Source: Muribaculaceae bacterium
Lineage (GTDB): Bacteria > Bacteroidota > Bacteroidia > Bacteroidales > Muribaculaceae
Reading direction: 5' to 3'
Assembly: GCA_022510405.1 (NCBI GenBank)
Contig: JAFLTP010000011.1
Coordinates: forward strand, 1 to 64,000
DNA: 64,000 nucleotides
In this document: positions 41,595 to 51,004 of the stretch, piece after piece
How the letters are laid out: each line of letters starts with the position of its first letter
How positions within the stretch are numbered: position 1 is the stretch's first letter
Notes under the pieces: generated by a model
The model's input: only the letters and a program-made list of their open reading frames with translations
Databases searched by the model: none
Told to the model about the DNA's origin: nothing
Program-made: the position numbers and the translations under genes

Positions 41595-43325
41595 CTATTG
41601 AGAAGGGCGGATATCCCTGATCATCAATTGAATCGAATCCAATCCATCACCTTGCCTTGTCTGCTGGATGGTATAGCAAATATCAATAGGTTTATGAGAA
41701 TGAATATGTTCAAAATAAGGAGCCATATTGAAAGCGATAGCATTTATAACACGGCTTGTGCTATTGTCTTCAAGTTCAAGTTTGATGTGCTCCATATTTT
41801 TTCCTACGAGCCGGCTTGTTCCGAAGTCGAATACGTTTTTGGTACAGAAGATAGGATTTTGGTTCCCCGGTCCAAAAGGATTGAGTTTCTTAATAGACGA
41901 TATCAAATTTGGTGTAATATCCGCAAATTGGATCACCGCATCAATTTCAGTCATAGGTTGAAGCTGATTTGGCTTAATATGCTCCGATACATACTCTTCA
42001 AAACGGCGGCGGAATTCAGGTATGTTTTCTTCTTTTAAAGAAAGGCCTACAGCATAAGGGTGACCCCCGAAATTTTGAAGCAGGTCGCGCATGGTATTTA
42101 TAGCACTATAGATATCAAACCCTTGCACGGAACGTGAAGAACCTGTAGCCAATCCGTTTGAACATGTAAGGACAACGGCCGGTTTATAATAAAGCTCGGT
42201 GAGTCGGGATGCTACAATACCGATTATACCTTTATGCCAATCCTTGTTATAAATCACAATTGATTTTTTCCCCTGAACAATGTTTACATTTTTAGAAATA
42301 ATGTCATTGGCTTCCTCCGTGATTTTCTTATCCAGTTCTTTACGGTCGCGGTTATATTGATCTATATCCTTGCCTTTTTCATAAGCATCATGGAGGTCAC
42401 GACATACAAGAAGGTCTACAGCCTCTATACCACTCTGCATTCTTCCGGAGGCGTTTATACGTGGACCAATCTTGAAAATAACATCGCTAATAGTGATATC
42501 TTTGTTTGTGAGTTTGCAAAGACGGATAATACTTCTAAGGCCCAGATTAGGATTAGAATTAAGTCTTTTCAAGCCGTGATAGGCCATTACACGTGTTTCA
42601 CCTGTTATAGGCACAATATCAGCTGCTATGCTTACTGCTACGAGGTCGAGTAAGGATGCGAGTTCATTATGGTTCGAAAGTCCATTGCTTTGTGCGAAAG
42701 CTTGCATGAATTTGAAACCGACAGCACAACCCGAAAGATGAGAGCAAGGATAATTAGAGCCGGGCATCTTTGGATTAAGGATGGCCACAGCATCCGGAAG
42801 AACCTCATCCGGCATATGATGGTCGCAGATTATAAAATCTATCCCCTTTTCTTTAGCATATTCAATCTCCTTGATTGCCTTTATGCCACAATCGAGCACA
42901 ATAACCAGTTTAACATCGTTTTCTGCTGCGTAATCAATACTTTTCATTGAAATACCATAACCCTCTTCATAACGGGTGGGAATGTAGTATTCAATATTGC
43001 TGTAATAATTTTGTAGATATTTATAAACGAGTGCTACAGCTGTCGTGCCGTCAACATCATAATCACCATAGACCATGATACGTTCTTTTGCTCCCATGGC
43101 CTTATTTAAACGATTCACAGCTTTATCCATATCCTGCATCAGGAAAGGATCGTGAAGGTGTTCTATTGATGGGGCAAAAAATGCGGCTGCTTCCTCAGGA
43201 GTTTCAACCCCTCTTCTAAGCAGAAGTTCAGCCACAGTAAATTCATCGCCACACTGAGGAAGCATGGCCTCCGCCATTTCTTTTTGTTGCGGAGTCAGTG
43301 GCTGATAATTCCATTTGGCTGTCAT
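41595..43325 (-). CDS. recJ: Single-stranded-DNA-specific exonuclease RecJ
   Basis: 576 residues. DHH-family motifs occur in order: VYGDYDVDGTTA, VLDCGIKA, IICDHHMPDE, and the DHHA1 motif NFGGHPYAVGL. The C-terminal OB-fold binds ssDNA. RecJ digests 5'-ended single strands during RecF-pathway recombination, base-excision and mismatch repair. It is the first gene of the recJ-recQ-mltF unit. The start at 43325 gives the usual N-terminal WNYQPLTPQQKEMAEAML. Confidence 0.95.
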   Translation of the reverse strand: MTAKWNYQPLTPQQKEMAEAMLPQCGDEFTVAELLLRRGVETPEEAAAFFAPSIEHLHDPFLMQDMDKAVNRLNKAMGAKERIMVYGDYDVDGTTAVALVYKYLQNYYSNIEYYIPTRYEEGYGISMKSIDYAAENDVKLVIVLDCGIKAIKEIEYAKEKGIDFIICDHHMPDEVLPDAVAILNPKMPGSNYPCSHLSGCAVGFKFMQAFAQSNGLSNHNELASLLDLVAVSIAADIVPITGETRVMAYHGLKRLNSNPNLGLRSIIRLCKLTNKDITISDVIFKIGPRINASGRMQSGIEAVDLLVCRDLHDAYEKGKDIDQYNRDRKELDKKITEEANDIISKNVNIVQGKKSIVIYNKDWHKGIIGIVASRLTELYYKPAVVLTCSNGLATGSSRSVQGFDIYSAINTMRDLLQNFGGHPYAVGLSLKEENIPEFRRRFEEYVSEHIKPNQLQPMTEIDAVIQFADITPNLISSIKKLNPFGPGNQNPIFCTKNVFDFGTSRLVGKNMEHIKLELEDNSTSRVINAIAFNMAPYFEHIHSHKPIDICYTIQQTRQGDGLDSIQLMIRDIRPSQ

Positions 43326-43460
43326 TTCTGGCTTTAAGTTAAGGAAGTTAAGGGTTTTGTGATGCGTTAGAGAAGAGAGGGATGCGTACTAAGGCACAAG
43401 TGCAAAAATAATGAAAAAAATCCAAGATTGCAACTGCTCTAATGATTCAATAAAAATCGT

Positions 43461-43468
43461 TAAATTTG
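43461..43468 (+). promoter_or_regulatory. -7 box of the glycosyltransferase gene
   Basis: TAAATTTG ends 10 bases before the ATG at 43479, so the transcript should have an extremely short leader. No good -33 box is seen 20 bp upstream. Confidence 0.5.
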
Positions 43469-43478
43469 CAAAACACAT

Positions 43479-44669
43479 ATGGGTTTTAAGGCATCATATC
43501 CAAAAGAAAAAGGCCTATACGGTCTCTTTAACGACAGTTTTCCTCCTATAATTGACGGAGTTACACTGACGGTGGAAAACTATGCCTATTGGATTACGCA
43601 GAGAGGGGGAACTCCATGTATTGTAACACCATGGAACCCTGAAGAAGTAAAGACCCCCTATCATGTTATGAGATACTTGTCTTTACCAATACAAAACAGA
43701 CACCCTTATCGCTACGGATACCCTAAATTGGACCCTTTTATCTGGAAAAGGTTAAAGAAAACCAATTTCAAGATTCTTCATTCACATTGTCCATTTTCTT
43801 CCGGAAGATTGGCAGTCTATGTGAAAAAATATCAGAAAGTACCGTTGATAGGAACCTTTCATTCAAAATATAAAGAAGACTTACAACACTCATTCAGACT
43901 TTTTCCTTTCTGTGTACCCATCATCATGAAGCGTATATTGAACTTTTTCAATTCCTGCGATGAGGTATGGATACCGCAAAGAGAAGTTGAGGAAACTGTC
44001 AGGAAATACGGATACAAAGGACCCTTGACTGTTGTGGAGAACGGTAATGACTTTGCTTCATTAATAAATGGAGATATAAGGCAATATAAATTGGGAGCAA
44101 AAAAAAGACTGGGATTCAAAGAAAAGGATTTCAATCTATTGTTTGTGGGTCAACATATTTGGGAAAAAGGGTTGGATATCATATTGCGCACCATTGAAGA
44201 GCTCAAAGATATTGAGACGATAAAAATAAACTTTATCGGTGATGGCTATGCCACAAATGATATTATAAAAAGGGTCAAAGATAAAAACTTGGAAGATAAA
44301 GTTAAATTAAACGGATTGATAACAAATCGTGAAAAACTGAGCGATTACTATGCTGCGAGTGATCTGTTTTTCTTCCCTTCCATGTATGACAACGCCCCGC
44401 TTGTGGTTAGAGAAGCCGCCGCTATGGGAACACCTGCTTTGTTGCTTAAAGGTTCTACAGCATCTGAAGTAATAAGAGACTTAGACAACGGCTATTTGGT
44501 AGATAAAAACGTCGAAGAGATCACTGGCATGATAAAACAATTGGACAAAGAAAGAGACAAAGTATTGCAAACAGGGATTAAAGCAAGGAATACGTTGGTG
44601 AGAAGTTGGGAAGACGTTGTAGGGGAAGTGATGGATAGATATGAAATAGCTATTAAAAATTGCCGTTGA
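43479..44669 (+). CDS. Glycosyltransferase family 4 protein
   Basis: 396 residues of GT-B fold. The acceptor-side N-terminus (YGLFNDSFPPIIDGVTLTVENYA) is of the type seen in diacylglycerol or phosphatidylinositol sugar transferases, and IGTFHSKY follows. The donor-binding half has LLFVGQHIWEKGLDIIL, the E-x(7)-E motif region FFPSMYDNAPLVVREAAAMGTPALL. It is followed 28 bp later by a flippase-like membrane protein, a frequent pairing in Bacteroidales that suggests synthesis of a membrane glycolipid. Substrates are inferred only. Confidence 0.88.
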   Translation: MGFKASYPKEKGLYGLFNDSFPPIIDGVTLTVENYAYWITQRGGTPCIVTPWNPEEVKTPYHVMRYLSLPIQNRHPYRYGYPKLDPFIWKRLKKTNFKILHSHCPFSSGRLAVYVKKYQKVPLIGTFHSKYKEDLQHSFRLFPFCVPIIMKRILNFFNSCDEVWIPQREVEETVRKYGYKGPLTVVENGNDFASLINGDIRQYKLGAKKRLGFKEKDFNLLFVGQHIWEKGLDIILRTIEELKDIETIKINFIGDGYATNDIIKRVKDKNLEDKVKLNGLITNREKLSDYYAASDLFFFPSMYDNAPLVVREAAAMGTPALLLKGSTASEVIRDLDNGYLVDKNVEEITGMIKQLDKERDKVLQTGIKARNTLVRSWEDVVGEVMDRYEIAIKNCR

Positions 44670-44697
44670 ACAGTAATCTTTTTAGCCAAAGAAAGTA

Positions 44698-45807
44698 ATG
44701 GGCCAAACACAGGAAGTATCTCCACAGACAATGGAAAAGAACTACTTTTCCCTATGGAAGATTATACTTCCGGTGGTAATAGGCTTAAGTGTGGTTATCC
44801 TGATGTTTTGGCATGAATCGAAAAAGGATAATCTTTCAGAAGTATGGCATGAAATACATTTTACCTGGCGTACATGGCTATGTATACTTTTAGGATTCGT
44901 ATTCATGTGGGGACGAGACTTTGGCTTGACTTGGAGATTTAGGGCGCTTACAGATAAACAGTTAACTTGGGGCAAAGCTTATAAGGTGGATTTCTTATGC
45001 GAATTCACTTCATGTGTGACCCCTTCGGCTGTCGGAGGTAGTTCTTTAGGTATGGTTTTTCTTAACACTCAAGGCATAGAGTTTGGGAGAGCCACCACTT
45101 TAATGATAACAACATTATTTTTAGATGAACTTTTTTTTGTGATTTCATGTCCATTGGTGGTATGTCTCACCCCTGCAAAATATATTTTCGCTTCTGATGG
45201 TAGCGCTTTCAGCCATGGTATAATGTACACCTTCTGGATAGTTTACGGAATTATAGCGGCATGGACATTTTTGCTTTTTGCCGGCATCATATGGAAACCT
45301 GAATGGATAAGCAAATTGTTGAAAAAAATAGCCGGTTGGAAAATATTAAAAAAATGGAGCGAAGGGATTTCCGGGTTAGGAATCAATATGGTAGCCACTT
45401 CGAAAGAATTACGTAAAAAGCCATTTAGGTTCTGGATGGAAGTTTTTGGAGGAACAGCTGTGTCATGGACATCACGATATTTAGTTGTGAATGCCTTGTT
45501 TCTTGGGTTCCTTCCGATGGATGACAAATGGCAATGGGTTATATTGGCACGACAATTTGTAATTTGGGTAGTACTGATGGTAAGTCCAACACCTGGTGGT
45601 TCAGGAGTCAGCGAATGGATATTTTCAAATTATTATGGGGATTTGGTACCGTCCATAGGTATGGCGTTAATAATGGCGGTGTTTTGGCGTATTATCTCCT
45701 ATTACGTCTATTTAGGTATCGGAGCTGCCATTGTGCCGGGATGGTTAAAAGAGAGTTACAACAAATTTCATAAAAAGAAAAAGACAGAATCATTAGTAAA
45801 CAAATAA
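44698..45807 (+). CDS. Lysylphosphatidylglycerol synthase TM-like/UPF0104 flippase family protein
   Basis: 369 residues, eight or so membrane helices, with the family's signature stretches: FLCEFTSCVTPSAVGGSSLGMVFLNTQG and WVVLMVSPTPGGSGVSEWIF. These membrane domains (as in MprF and YbhN) are implicated in lipid translocation. It is in operon with the glycosyltransferase upstream, so it may flip or bind that enzyme's glycolipid. The C-terminus is basic (HKKKKTESLVNK). Confidence 0.87.
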   Translation: MGQTQEVSPQTMEKNYFSLWKIILPVVIGLSVVILMFWHESKKDNLSEVWHEIHFTWRTWLCILLGFVFMWGRDFGLTWRFRALTDKQLTWGKAYKVDFLCEFTSCVTPSAVGGSSLGMVFLNTQGIEFGRATTLMITTLFLDELFFVISCPLVVCLTPAKYIFASDGSAFSHGIMYTFWIVYGIIAAWTFLLFAGIIWKPEWISKLLKKIAGWKILKKWSEGISGLGINMVATSKELRKKPFRFWMEVFGGTAVSWTSRYLVVNALFLGFLPMDDKWQWVILARQFVIWVVLMVSPTPGGSGVSEWIFSNYYGDLVPSIGMALIMAVFWRIISYYVYLGIGAAIVPGWLKESYNKFHKKKKTESLVNK

Positions 45808-45826
45808 AGTTATTGATTATTTATCT

Positions 45827-45851
45827 TGAAATAAGTAAATTTGCAGATAAA
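45827..45851 (+). promoter_or_regulatory. Promoter of the PPi-phosphofructokinase gene
   Basis: TTGATTATTT provides the -33 TTG, and TAAATTTG follows after a spacer of about 20 bp, giving a leader of roughly 25 bases. The fit is consistent with high expression of a glycolytic gene. Confidence 0.7.
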
Positions 45852-45874
45852 TAAACCAAAAAATATACAATTAA

Positions 45875-47530
45875 ATGAAAAAGAGCCCACTTCAGAGAGT
45901 TAGGTCTGAATATCAACCCAAACTTCCGAAAGCGCTTCAAGGACCGGTGAAGGTAAAAATCGGCGAAGCAACGGAATCAGTGGCAGACCAGGAAGAGATC
46001 AAGAAACTATTTCCACACACCTATGGGATGCCTATAGTGCAGTTTGAAGCATCCAATGAGCCGGAACATGTGGAAGAACCATTTAATGTGGGCATTATTC
46101 TCTCAGGTGGTCAAGCACCCGGAGGACACAATGTTGTCAGTGGAATCTTCGATGGTTTGAAACGTCTGAATAAAGAGAACAGACTATATGGTTTCTTGAT
46201 GGGTCCTTCAGGTTTCATCAAACACCAATATATGGAATTAACTGCCGGATACATCAAGGAATATAGAAACACCGGTGGTTTCGACATTATCGGTTCAGGT
46301 CGAACAAAACTTGAAACTCCGGAACAATTCGAGGAAGGATTAAAGATTCTAAAAGAACTCAACATCAAAGCCTTAGTAATTATAGGTGGAGACGATTCCA
46401 ATACGAATGCCGCGGTTTTGGCAGAATATTATCAAAACATCGGAGCTGGGGTTCAGGTTATTGGAGTACCAAAAACAATTGACGGTGACCTGAAAAACAA
46501 ATGGATCGAAACTTCATTTGGTTTTGACACAGCATGTAAGGTTTATAGCGAGGTAATAGGTAATATACAAAGAGACTGTAACTCTGCAAAAAAATATTAC
46601 CACTTTGTGAAGTTGATGGGTAGAAGTGCTTCCCATATCGCCTTGGAATGTGCTCTTGAAACTCAACCCAACGTATGCTTGATTTCGGAAGAAGTATTGG
46701 CTAAGAGGATGACTCTTGACAATATCGTAAGCTATCTTTGCTATGTTATCTCTGAAAGAGCCAAGCTTGGTTGGAATTTCGGAACTGTTCTTGTTCCTGA
46801 AGGTCTGATAGAATTCATTCCTTCTATGAAAGACCTCATTTCAGAATTGAATGACGTTCTTGCTGCACATTCTAATGAATTCGAAGGATTGGATGAAATG
46901 GATAAATTGAGAGCTATCCATGCAAAACTAAGCCCTACAAATGCAGATCTATTCAAATCCTTACCGAAACATATAGCTTTGCAGCTTAGTCTTGACAGAG
47001 ATAGCCATGGTAATGTACAAGTATCTTTAATCGAGACCGAGAGTTTATTAAGTGAAATGGTAAAGAAACGTTTGGAAGAGATGCGTGAAAACGGTCAATA
47101 TTCCGGAAAATTCAATGCCCAACATCATTTCTTTGGTTATGAGGGACGTTGTGCTGATCCTACCAATTTCGATGCAGACTATACTTATGCCCTTGGTTTC
47201 AATGCAGCTATGCTGATAAACGCAGGTCTCACTGGATATATGAGCTCGGTTAGGAATCTTACTGAAAAGAGTGAGTATTGGATTGCTGGAGGTATTCCAA
47301 TCACAATGATGATGAATATGGAGAAACGCCACGGTCATATGAAACCGGTGATCCAGAAAGCTCTCGTTAACCTCAATGGTAAACCGTATCTTAAATTTGC
47401 ATCAATGAGAGAGACATTGGCTCTCAACACTCTCTACCAATATCCGGGTCCAATTCAATATTTCGGACCGGCAGAAGTGTGCGACCGTCCTTCAATGACC
47501 CTCTTACTGGAACATGATAAGGAGGTTTAA
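45875..47530 (+). CDS. pfp: Diphosphate--fructose-6-phosphate 1-phosphotransferase
   Basis: 551 residues, the long type of PPi-dependent phosphofructokinase. Phosphate-binding and catalytic motifs are plain: LSGGQAPGGHNVVSGI, VIIGGDDSNTNAA (Asp-Asp instead of the Gly-Asp of ATP enzymes, the mark of PPi use), GVPKTIDGDLKN with the catalytic Asp, and KLMGRSASHIALECAL for fructose-6-phosphate. It catalyses the reversible phosphorylation of fructose-6-phosphate in glycolysis and gluconeogenesis. It is a single gene with a strong promoter and a strong terminator. Confidence 0.95.
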   Translation: MKKSPLQRVRSEYQPKLPKALQGPVKVKIGEATESVADQEEIKKLFPHTYGMPIVQFEASNEPEHVEEPFNVGIILSGGQAPGGHNVVSGIFDGLKRLNKENRLYGFLMGPSGFIKHQYMELTAGYIKEYRNTGGFDIIGSGRTKLETPEQFEEGLKILKELNIKALVIIGGDDSNTNAAVLAEYYQNIGAGVQVIGVPKTIDGDLKNKWIETSFGFDTACKVYSEVIGNIQRDCNSAKKYYHFVKLMGRSASHIALECALETQPNVCLISEEVLAKRMTLDNIVSYLCYVISERAKLGWNFGTVLVPEGLIEFIPSMKDLISELNDVLAAHSNEFEGLDEMDKLRAIHAKLSPTNADLFKSLPKHIALQLSLDRDSHGNVQVSLIETESLLSEMVKKRLEEMRENGQYSGKFNAQHHFFGYEGRCADPTNFDADYTYALGFNAAMLINAGLTGYMSSVRNLTEKSEYWIAGGIPITMMMNMEKRHGHMKPVIQKALVNLNGKPYLKFASMRETLALNTLYQYPGPIQYFGPAEVCDRPSMTLLLEHDKEV

Positions 47531-47563
47531 AAGTGTAAAGCATAAATTTAAAACCAAGATTTT

Positions 47564-47596
47564 GAGGCGTGGAACCAACTTCCATGCCTCTTTTTT
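47564..47596 (+). terminator. Intrinsic terminator after pfp
   Basis: GAGGCGTGGAA-CCAAC-TTCCATGCCTC (eleven pairs, one G-T) followed by TTTTTTG. It is among the strongest terminators in the window. Confidence 0.92.
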
Positions 47597-47617
47597 GTTA
47601 TAAAAATAAAAAAGATT

Positions 47618-48067
47618 ATGAAAAAAGGAATTTTACTAAGTTTAATTGTGGCTTCCGGATGCTTTTTGTCTTGTCAAGGACATGAAAACTCAAAAGCAAT
47701 TCCTGATGAAGAGAATGTTGAGATGACACCCAATGAGGTAGTGGAAGTGCCATCATATAAAGTTGTGGATGGGAGAATAATTCCTACAGACGGAAAACCA
47801 ATGATTGTGGATTTTTCTGCTACCTGGTGTCCTCCTTGTCGACAATTAAAACCTATATTTGAGAAATTGGCGGAAGATTTCAGAGGTAGAATTACTTTTG
47901 TGACTATTGATGTTGATGAAAATCCGGAATTGTCACAGTCATATGGAGTTCAAAGCATCCCTATGATGGTATTTTTAAATAAAGATGGACAAATACAAAA
48001 TACGATAATAGGTTTCCAAGACAGGGATCAACTGTTAGCTGCGATCAACACCTATTTTGGATTTTAA
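47618..48067 (+). CDS. Thioredoxin-fold lipoprotein
   Basis: 149 residues. The lipoprotein signal ends at Cys19 (VASGCFLSC), then an acidic linker and a thioredoxin domain with WCPPC at 70-74, cis-Pro in SIPMMVF and a full strand order. It should act as a periplasmic disulfide reductase or oxidase, tethered to the membrane. The domain is closer to thioredoxin proper than to TlpA/ResA, as it lacks their central insert. The gene sits between two terminators and is probably transcribed alone. Confidence 0.88.
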   Translation: MKKGILLSLIVASGCFLSCQGHENSKAIPDEENVEMTPNEVVEVPSYKVVDGRIIPTDGKPMIVDFSATWCPPCRQLKPIFEKLAEDFRGRITFVTIDVDENPELSQSYGVQSIPMMVFLNKDGQIQNTIIGFQDRDQLLAAINTYFGF

Positions 48068-48107
48068 TATTCCATTTATCCTATCCTAATAAAGGATTCT
48101 ACAATCA

Positions 48108-48146
48108 TAATAAAGGGCTGCACCATCTACAGGCAGCCCTATTATT
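48108..48146. terminator. Bidirectional terminator between trx lipoprotein and galactanase genes
   Basis: GGGCTGC (48115-48121) pairs with GCAGCCC (48133-48139), extended by AATAAT/ATTATT flanks, so it can work in both directions for the convergent genes. Confidence 0.85.
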
Positions 48147-48172
48147 GTGAGATTTTCCCTGAATTTTGTTGT

Positions 48173-49432
48173 TCAACGAACTGCTATCTTTTTACCATTA
48201 TGGATATAAATGCCCGGAGAGGAAGGTTGGTTAATCTTTCTACCGTTAATATCATACCATGATTCTGATTTATTATCCACTTGATTGTATTCAAGCATTT
48301 CAATTGCTGCATGCCCAGTTCCGAAGCTTGCAATAGTTTTTAGGGCAGGTGTTGCTTTACCGGTACGACTGTCGAATAACGGTGCGTTATACCAATTGCT
48401 CAATTTAGTACCATATGCATTGTATTCAAGCCACCACCAAAAAAGGCCGTTAACATTCGGATGCGCCAAAAGTGTATCAACCAAGTCTTTAGCAAATTGA
48501 TTTTGTCCTTCCAGTGTATATTGATAATCCACTTTTTCAGATGTCCCGGGAACTTCCCATGCGTAGGGGAAACCCGTTTCCACAATCATGATTTCTTTTT
48601 CCGGATAACGCGATTCAAGAGAAGTCAAAGCATTGTTAAGGACTCCCATATTCCCATGGAAATAAGGATAATAACTTAGTCCGATTATATCATAATCTAT
48701 ATCGAGGGATTTCATCTTGTCATAGAAATTGGTAAGCACATTTACTTGAGAAGCCCTTTCGGTATGAATTATGATTTCGGAGTCAGGACAAACTTCTCTA
48801 CAAGCGCTTATGGCTGCTTTTAAAAGATCACCAAATCTTTGCCATGAAGCATTGCTGCTGTTGGTGTATACATGGTTCCCCGGAATATCATTTCCAAAAG
48901 CACCCCACAACATACCATAGCTTATTTCATTGCCTGGCTGTATAAATTTAGGAGTAATACCATTATCCTTCAGAGTAATAAGAGTTTCCTTCGTATATTC
49001 ATTTATTTTAACTTTAAGTTGCTCGTCAGTAAGATTTTTCCATGCATCAGGAATCCATTGAGCACCTGGATCGGCCCAAGTGTCTGAATAATGGAAATCA
49101 AGCATAAGATCAAATCCATTTTCCACAATTTCATTACATAAAGGAATAATATAAGGAAGACTTTGACAAGCGTTGGGATCATAATCATTAGGATGGGTTG
49201 CTTCGAAAGCGGCAGGGTCAACAAATAACCTGATTCGCATAGCATTCATTCCTATATCATAAAGATAAGGAAGGAGATCAATGTCATTACCGTTCTCATC
49301 TTTATACTTTGCACCGGCATCCTGATGTTCGGAAAATAATGAAATATCTCCTCCAACATAACGGAATTCTGCTGCATTAGAAATCAAAAATGATATTCCA
49401 AAAATCAATAATAGAAGTTTCTTGAGTTTCAT
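48173..49432 (-). CDS. GH53 arabinogalactan endo-beta-1,4-galactanase
   Basis: 419 residues. A signal peptide (MKLKKLLLLIFGISFLISNAA) leads into a GH53 TIM barrel: FRYVGGDISLFSEHQDAG, MRIRLFVDP, DFHYSDTWADPGAQ, the acid/base Glu169 in IQPGNEISYGMLWG, and the nucleophile Glu285 in IMIVETGFPYAW. It should cut beta-1,4-galactan side chains of pectin outside the cytoplasm. The last 28 residues (SWYDINGRKINQ, SPGIYIHNGKKIAVR) resemble a degenerate type IX-like sorting tail, as in 14110 and 20603. It stands alone, not in a polysaccharide-utilisation locus. Confidence 0.92.
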   Translation of the reverse strand: MKLKKLLLLIFGISFLISNAAEFRYVGGDISLFSEHQDAGAKYKDENGNDIDLLPYLYDIGMNAMRIRLFVDPAAFEATHPNDYDPNACQSLPYIIPLCNEIVENGFDLMLDFHYSDTWADPGAQWIPDAWKNLTDEQLKVKINEYTKETLITLKDNGITPKFIQPGNEISYGMLWGAFGNDIPGNHVYTNSSNASWQRFGDLLKAAISACREVCPDSEIIIHTERASQVNVLTNFYDKMKSLDIDYDIIGLSYYPYFHGNMGVLNNALTSLESRYPEKEIMIVETGFPYAWEVPGTSEKVDYQYTLEGQNQFAKDLVDTLLAHPNVNGLFWWWLEYNAYGTKLSNWYNAPLFDSRTGKATPALKTIASFGTGHAAIEMLEYNQVDNKSESWYDINGRKINQPSSPGIYIHNGKKIAVR

Positions 49433-49456
49433 AGTAAATCTATTTTAAATATTATA

Positions 49457-50104
49457 TTATGAGAGAGCCTTTAGATGAGAAATTCTTTCCTGAGGATTGG
49501 ACGAATTAAAAATGAAACTTCCGGAAACCAAAATATCTGCCCCGGCTTCAGCAAGAAGTTTACCTGTATCTTCATTAACGCCTCCATCCACTTCAATCAA
49601 TGCCTTAGAATTAGACCGAAGAATTAAATTACGTAGTTCTTTTACCTTTCTTAAGGTGTTATCAATAAATTTCTGCGCACCGAACCCCGGATTCACAGAC
49701 ATTAAGAGCACCAAGTCAACTTGATCGATTATATCTACAAGGAGAGAAACAGGAGTGGCAGGATTGAGAGTGACTCCAGCCTTCATTCCAGCCTCATGAA
49801 TAAGATGAACTGTTCTATCGAGGTGGACACAGGCCTCCAAATGAACATTCATAATGTAGGCACCTGCATCTCTAATCTGGGCAACCCATTTCTGTGGTTC
49901 AATTATCATCAGATGAACGTCGAGAGGCTTTTCGCAAACTTTTTTGACTGCTTCAATCAAAGGGAAACCGAAAGATATATTGGGCACAAATACACCATCC
50001 ATGACATCTATATGCAAGTAATCTGCCTCTGAACTGTTAATCATTTCCAATTCAGGTTTCAAATTGGCAAAATCTGCTGCAAGCAATGAAGGAGAAACCA
50101 GCAT
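49457..50104 (-). CDS. rpe: Ribulose-phosphate 3-epimerase
   Basis: 215 residues from ATG at 50102-50104; this start, one base after the upstream stop, gives the family's usual MLVSPSLLAADFANLKPEL. The metal and phosphate sites of the TIM barrel are visible: HIDVMDGVFVPNISFG, VHLMI, LLMSVNPGFGAQKFI, EVDGGVNEDT and DILVSGSFIF. It interconverts ribulose-5-phosphate and xylulose-5-phosphate in the pentose phosphate pathway. It is cotranscribed with a small membrane protein gene and dedA. Confidence 0.95.
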   Translation of the reverse strand: MLVSPSLLAADFANLKPELEMINSSEADYLHIDVMDGVFVPNISFGFPLIEAVKKVCEKPLDVHLMIIEPQKWVAQIRDAGAYIMNVHLEACVHLDRTVHLIHEAGMKAGVTLNPATPVSLLVDIIDQVDLVLLMSVNPGFGAQKFIDNTLRKVKELRNLILRSNSKALIEVDGGVNEDTGKLLAEAGADILVSGSFIFNSSNPQERISHLKALS

Positions 50105-50105
50105 C

Positions 50106-50291
50106 TTATTTTCTTTTTTTACTTTCACGATTGTAAAGCCACATGTAGCAAAGTGCCGTTAGAACAAGAACGAGACCGAAAATACACATTGCAAGTTCTC
50201 TTCCGGGCATATTGATACAACTGAACACAATAATACCGGCTACACATATTATTGCTATTGTCAGAAAAAGAATTTCTAATTTTAAATTCAT
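50106..50291 (-). CDS. Small two-helix membrane protein
   Basis: 61 residues with two hydrophobic helices (about 5-26 and 33-53) linked by NMPGRE and ending in a basic tail NRESKKRK, so both ends are probably cytoplasmic. It overlaps the dedA stop by four bases and ends one base before the rpe ATG; this tight packing supports a real gene. I know no function. Its partner might be DedA. Confidence 0.7.
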   Translation of the reverse strand: MNLKLEILFLTIAIICVAGIIVFSCINMPGRELAMCIFGLVLVLTALCYMWLYNRESKKRK

Positions 50292-50971
50292 GCCGCCTTA
50301 GATTTATTTGGTTTGAAAGCATTGAATAAAATAAAAATGACACAAAGCCCTGCGATTCCGTATCCGGCCCAGGTAAGGTATCTATTATACTCCTCGACTT
50401 TTTCAAAGAGTTGATCCGGGGAAACCGTTTGGGCCAGCCAAAAACCTAAGGCACCCAATACACCGTTCCAAACTAAAGCACCTAAAAAGGTGAAAAATGC
50501 AAACTGGCCCACATTCATCCTGGCTATGCCTGCTGGAATTGAAATAAGTTGCCGGATAGCCGGAATCAATCTACCTATAAAAGTGGAAATGGCACCATGT
50601 TTGTCGAAATAATCTTCTGCTTTCTGCACTTTTTCCCTGTTGATTAAAAGTGCATGTCCTACTCTACTGTCTGCAAATGCATAAATTACGGGACGACCAA
50701 TCCACAGAGCTAAATAATAATTTATAAAAGCACCAACTAAAGCTCCTAAAGTTGCAATCAAAACAACAAGAAATACATTCATTTCAGCTCCCGCTCCGGC
50801 ATTTGTACAAGCCAAATAAGCTGCTGGCGGTACAACTACTTCCGAAGGGAAAGGTATGAAGGAACTTTCAATAACCATAAAGACAAACACAAACAAATAG
50901 TTTGCATTGTCTACAAACCATTGGAAGAACTGTGACGCATCAAATATTGCCAACGGAATCATGTCTACCAT
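50288..50971 (-). CDS. DedA family membrane protein
   Basis: 227 residues with the DedA/SNARE-associated pattern: ENANYLFVFVFMVIESSFIPFPSEVVVPPAA in the family sense (E-x(2)-x(2)-P-x-P-x-E), GALVGAFINYYLALWIGRPVI, then FDKHGAISTFIGRLIPAIRQLISIPAG with the conserved R-x-x-P-x-x-R. DedA proteins translocate undecaprenyl phosphate or phospholipids across the membrane. Re-entrant helices and a final helix (GYGIAGLCVIFILFNAF) are visible. It is first in the dedA-small protein-rpe unit. Confidence 0.9.
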   Translation of the reverse strand: MVDMIPLAIFDASQFFQWFVDNANYLFVFVFMVIESSFIPFPSEVVVPPAAYLACTNAGAGAEMNVFLVVLIATLGALVGAFINYYLALWIGRPVIYAFADSRVGHALLINREKVQKAEDYFDKHGAISTFIGRLIPAIRQLISIPAGIARMNVGQFAFFTFLGALVWNGVLGALGFWLAQTVSPDQLFEKVEEYNRYLTWAGYGIAGLCVIFILFNAFKPNKSKAA

Positions 50972-51004
50972 TCCAAGGAAATAATATAGAATTATAAAAT
51001 CTTT

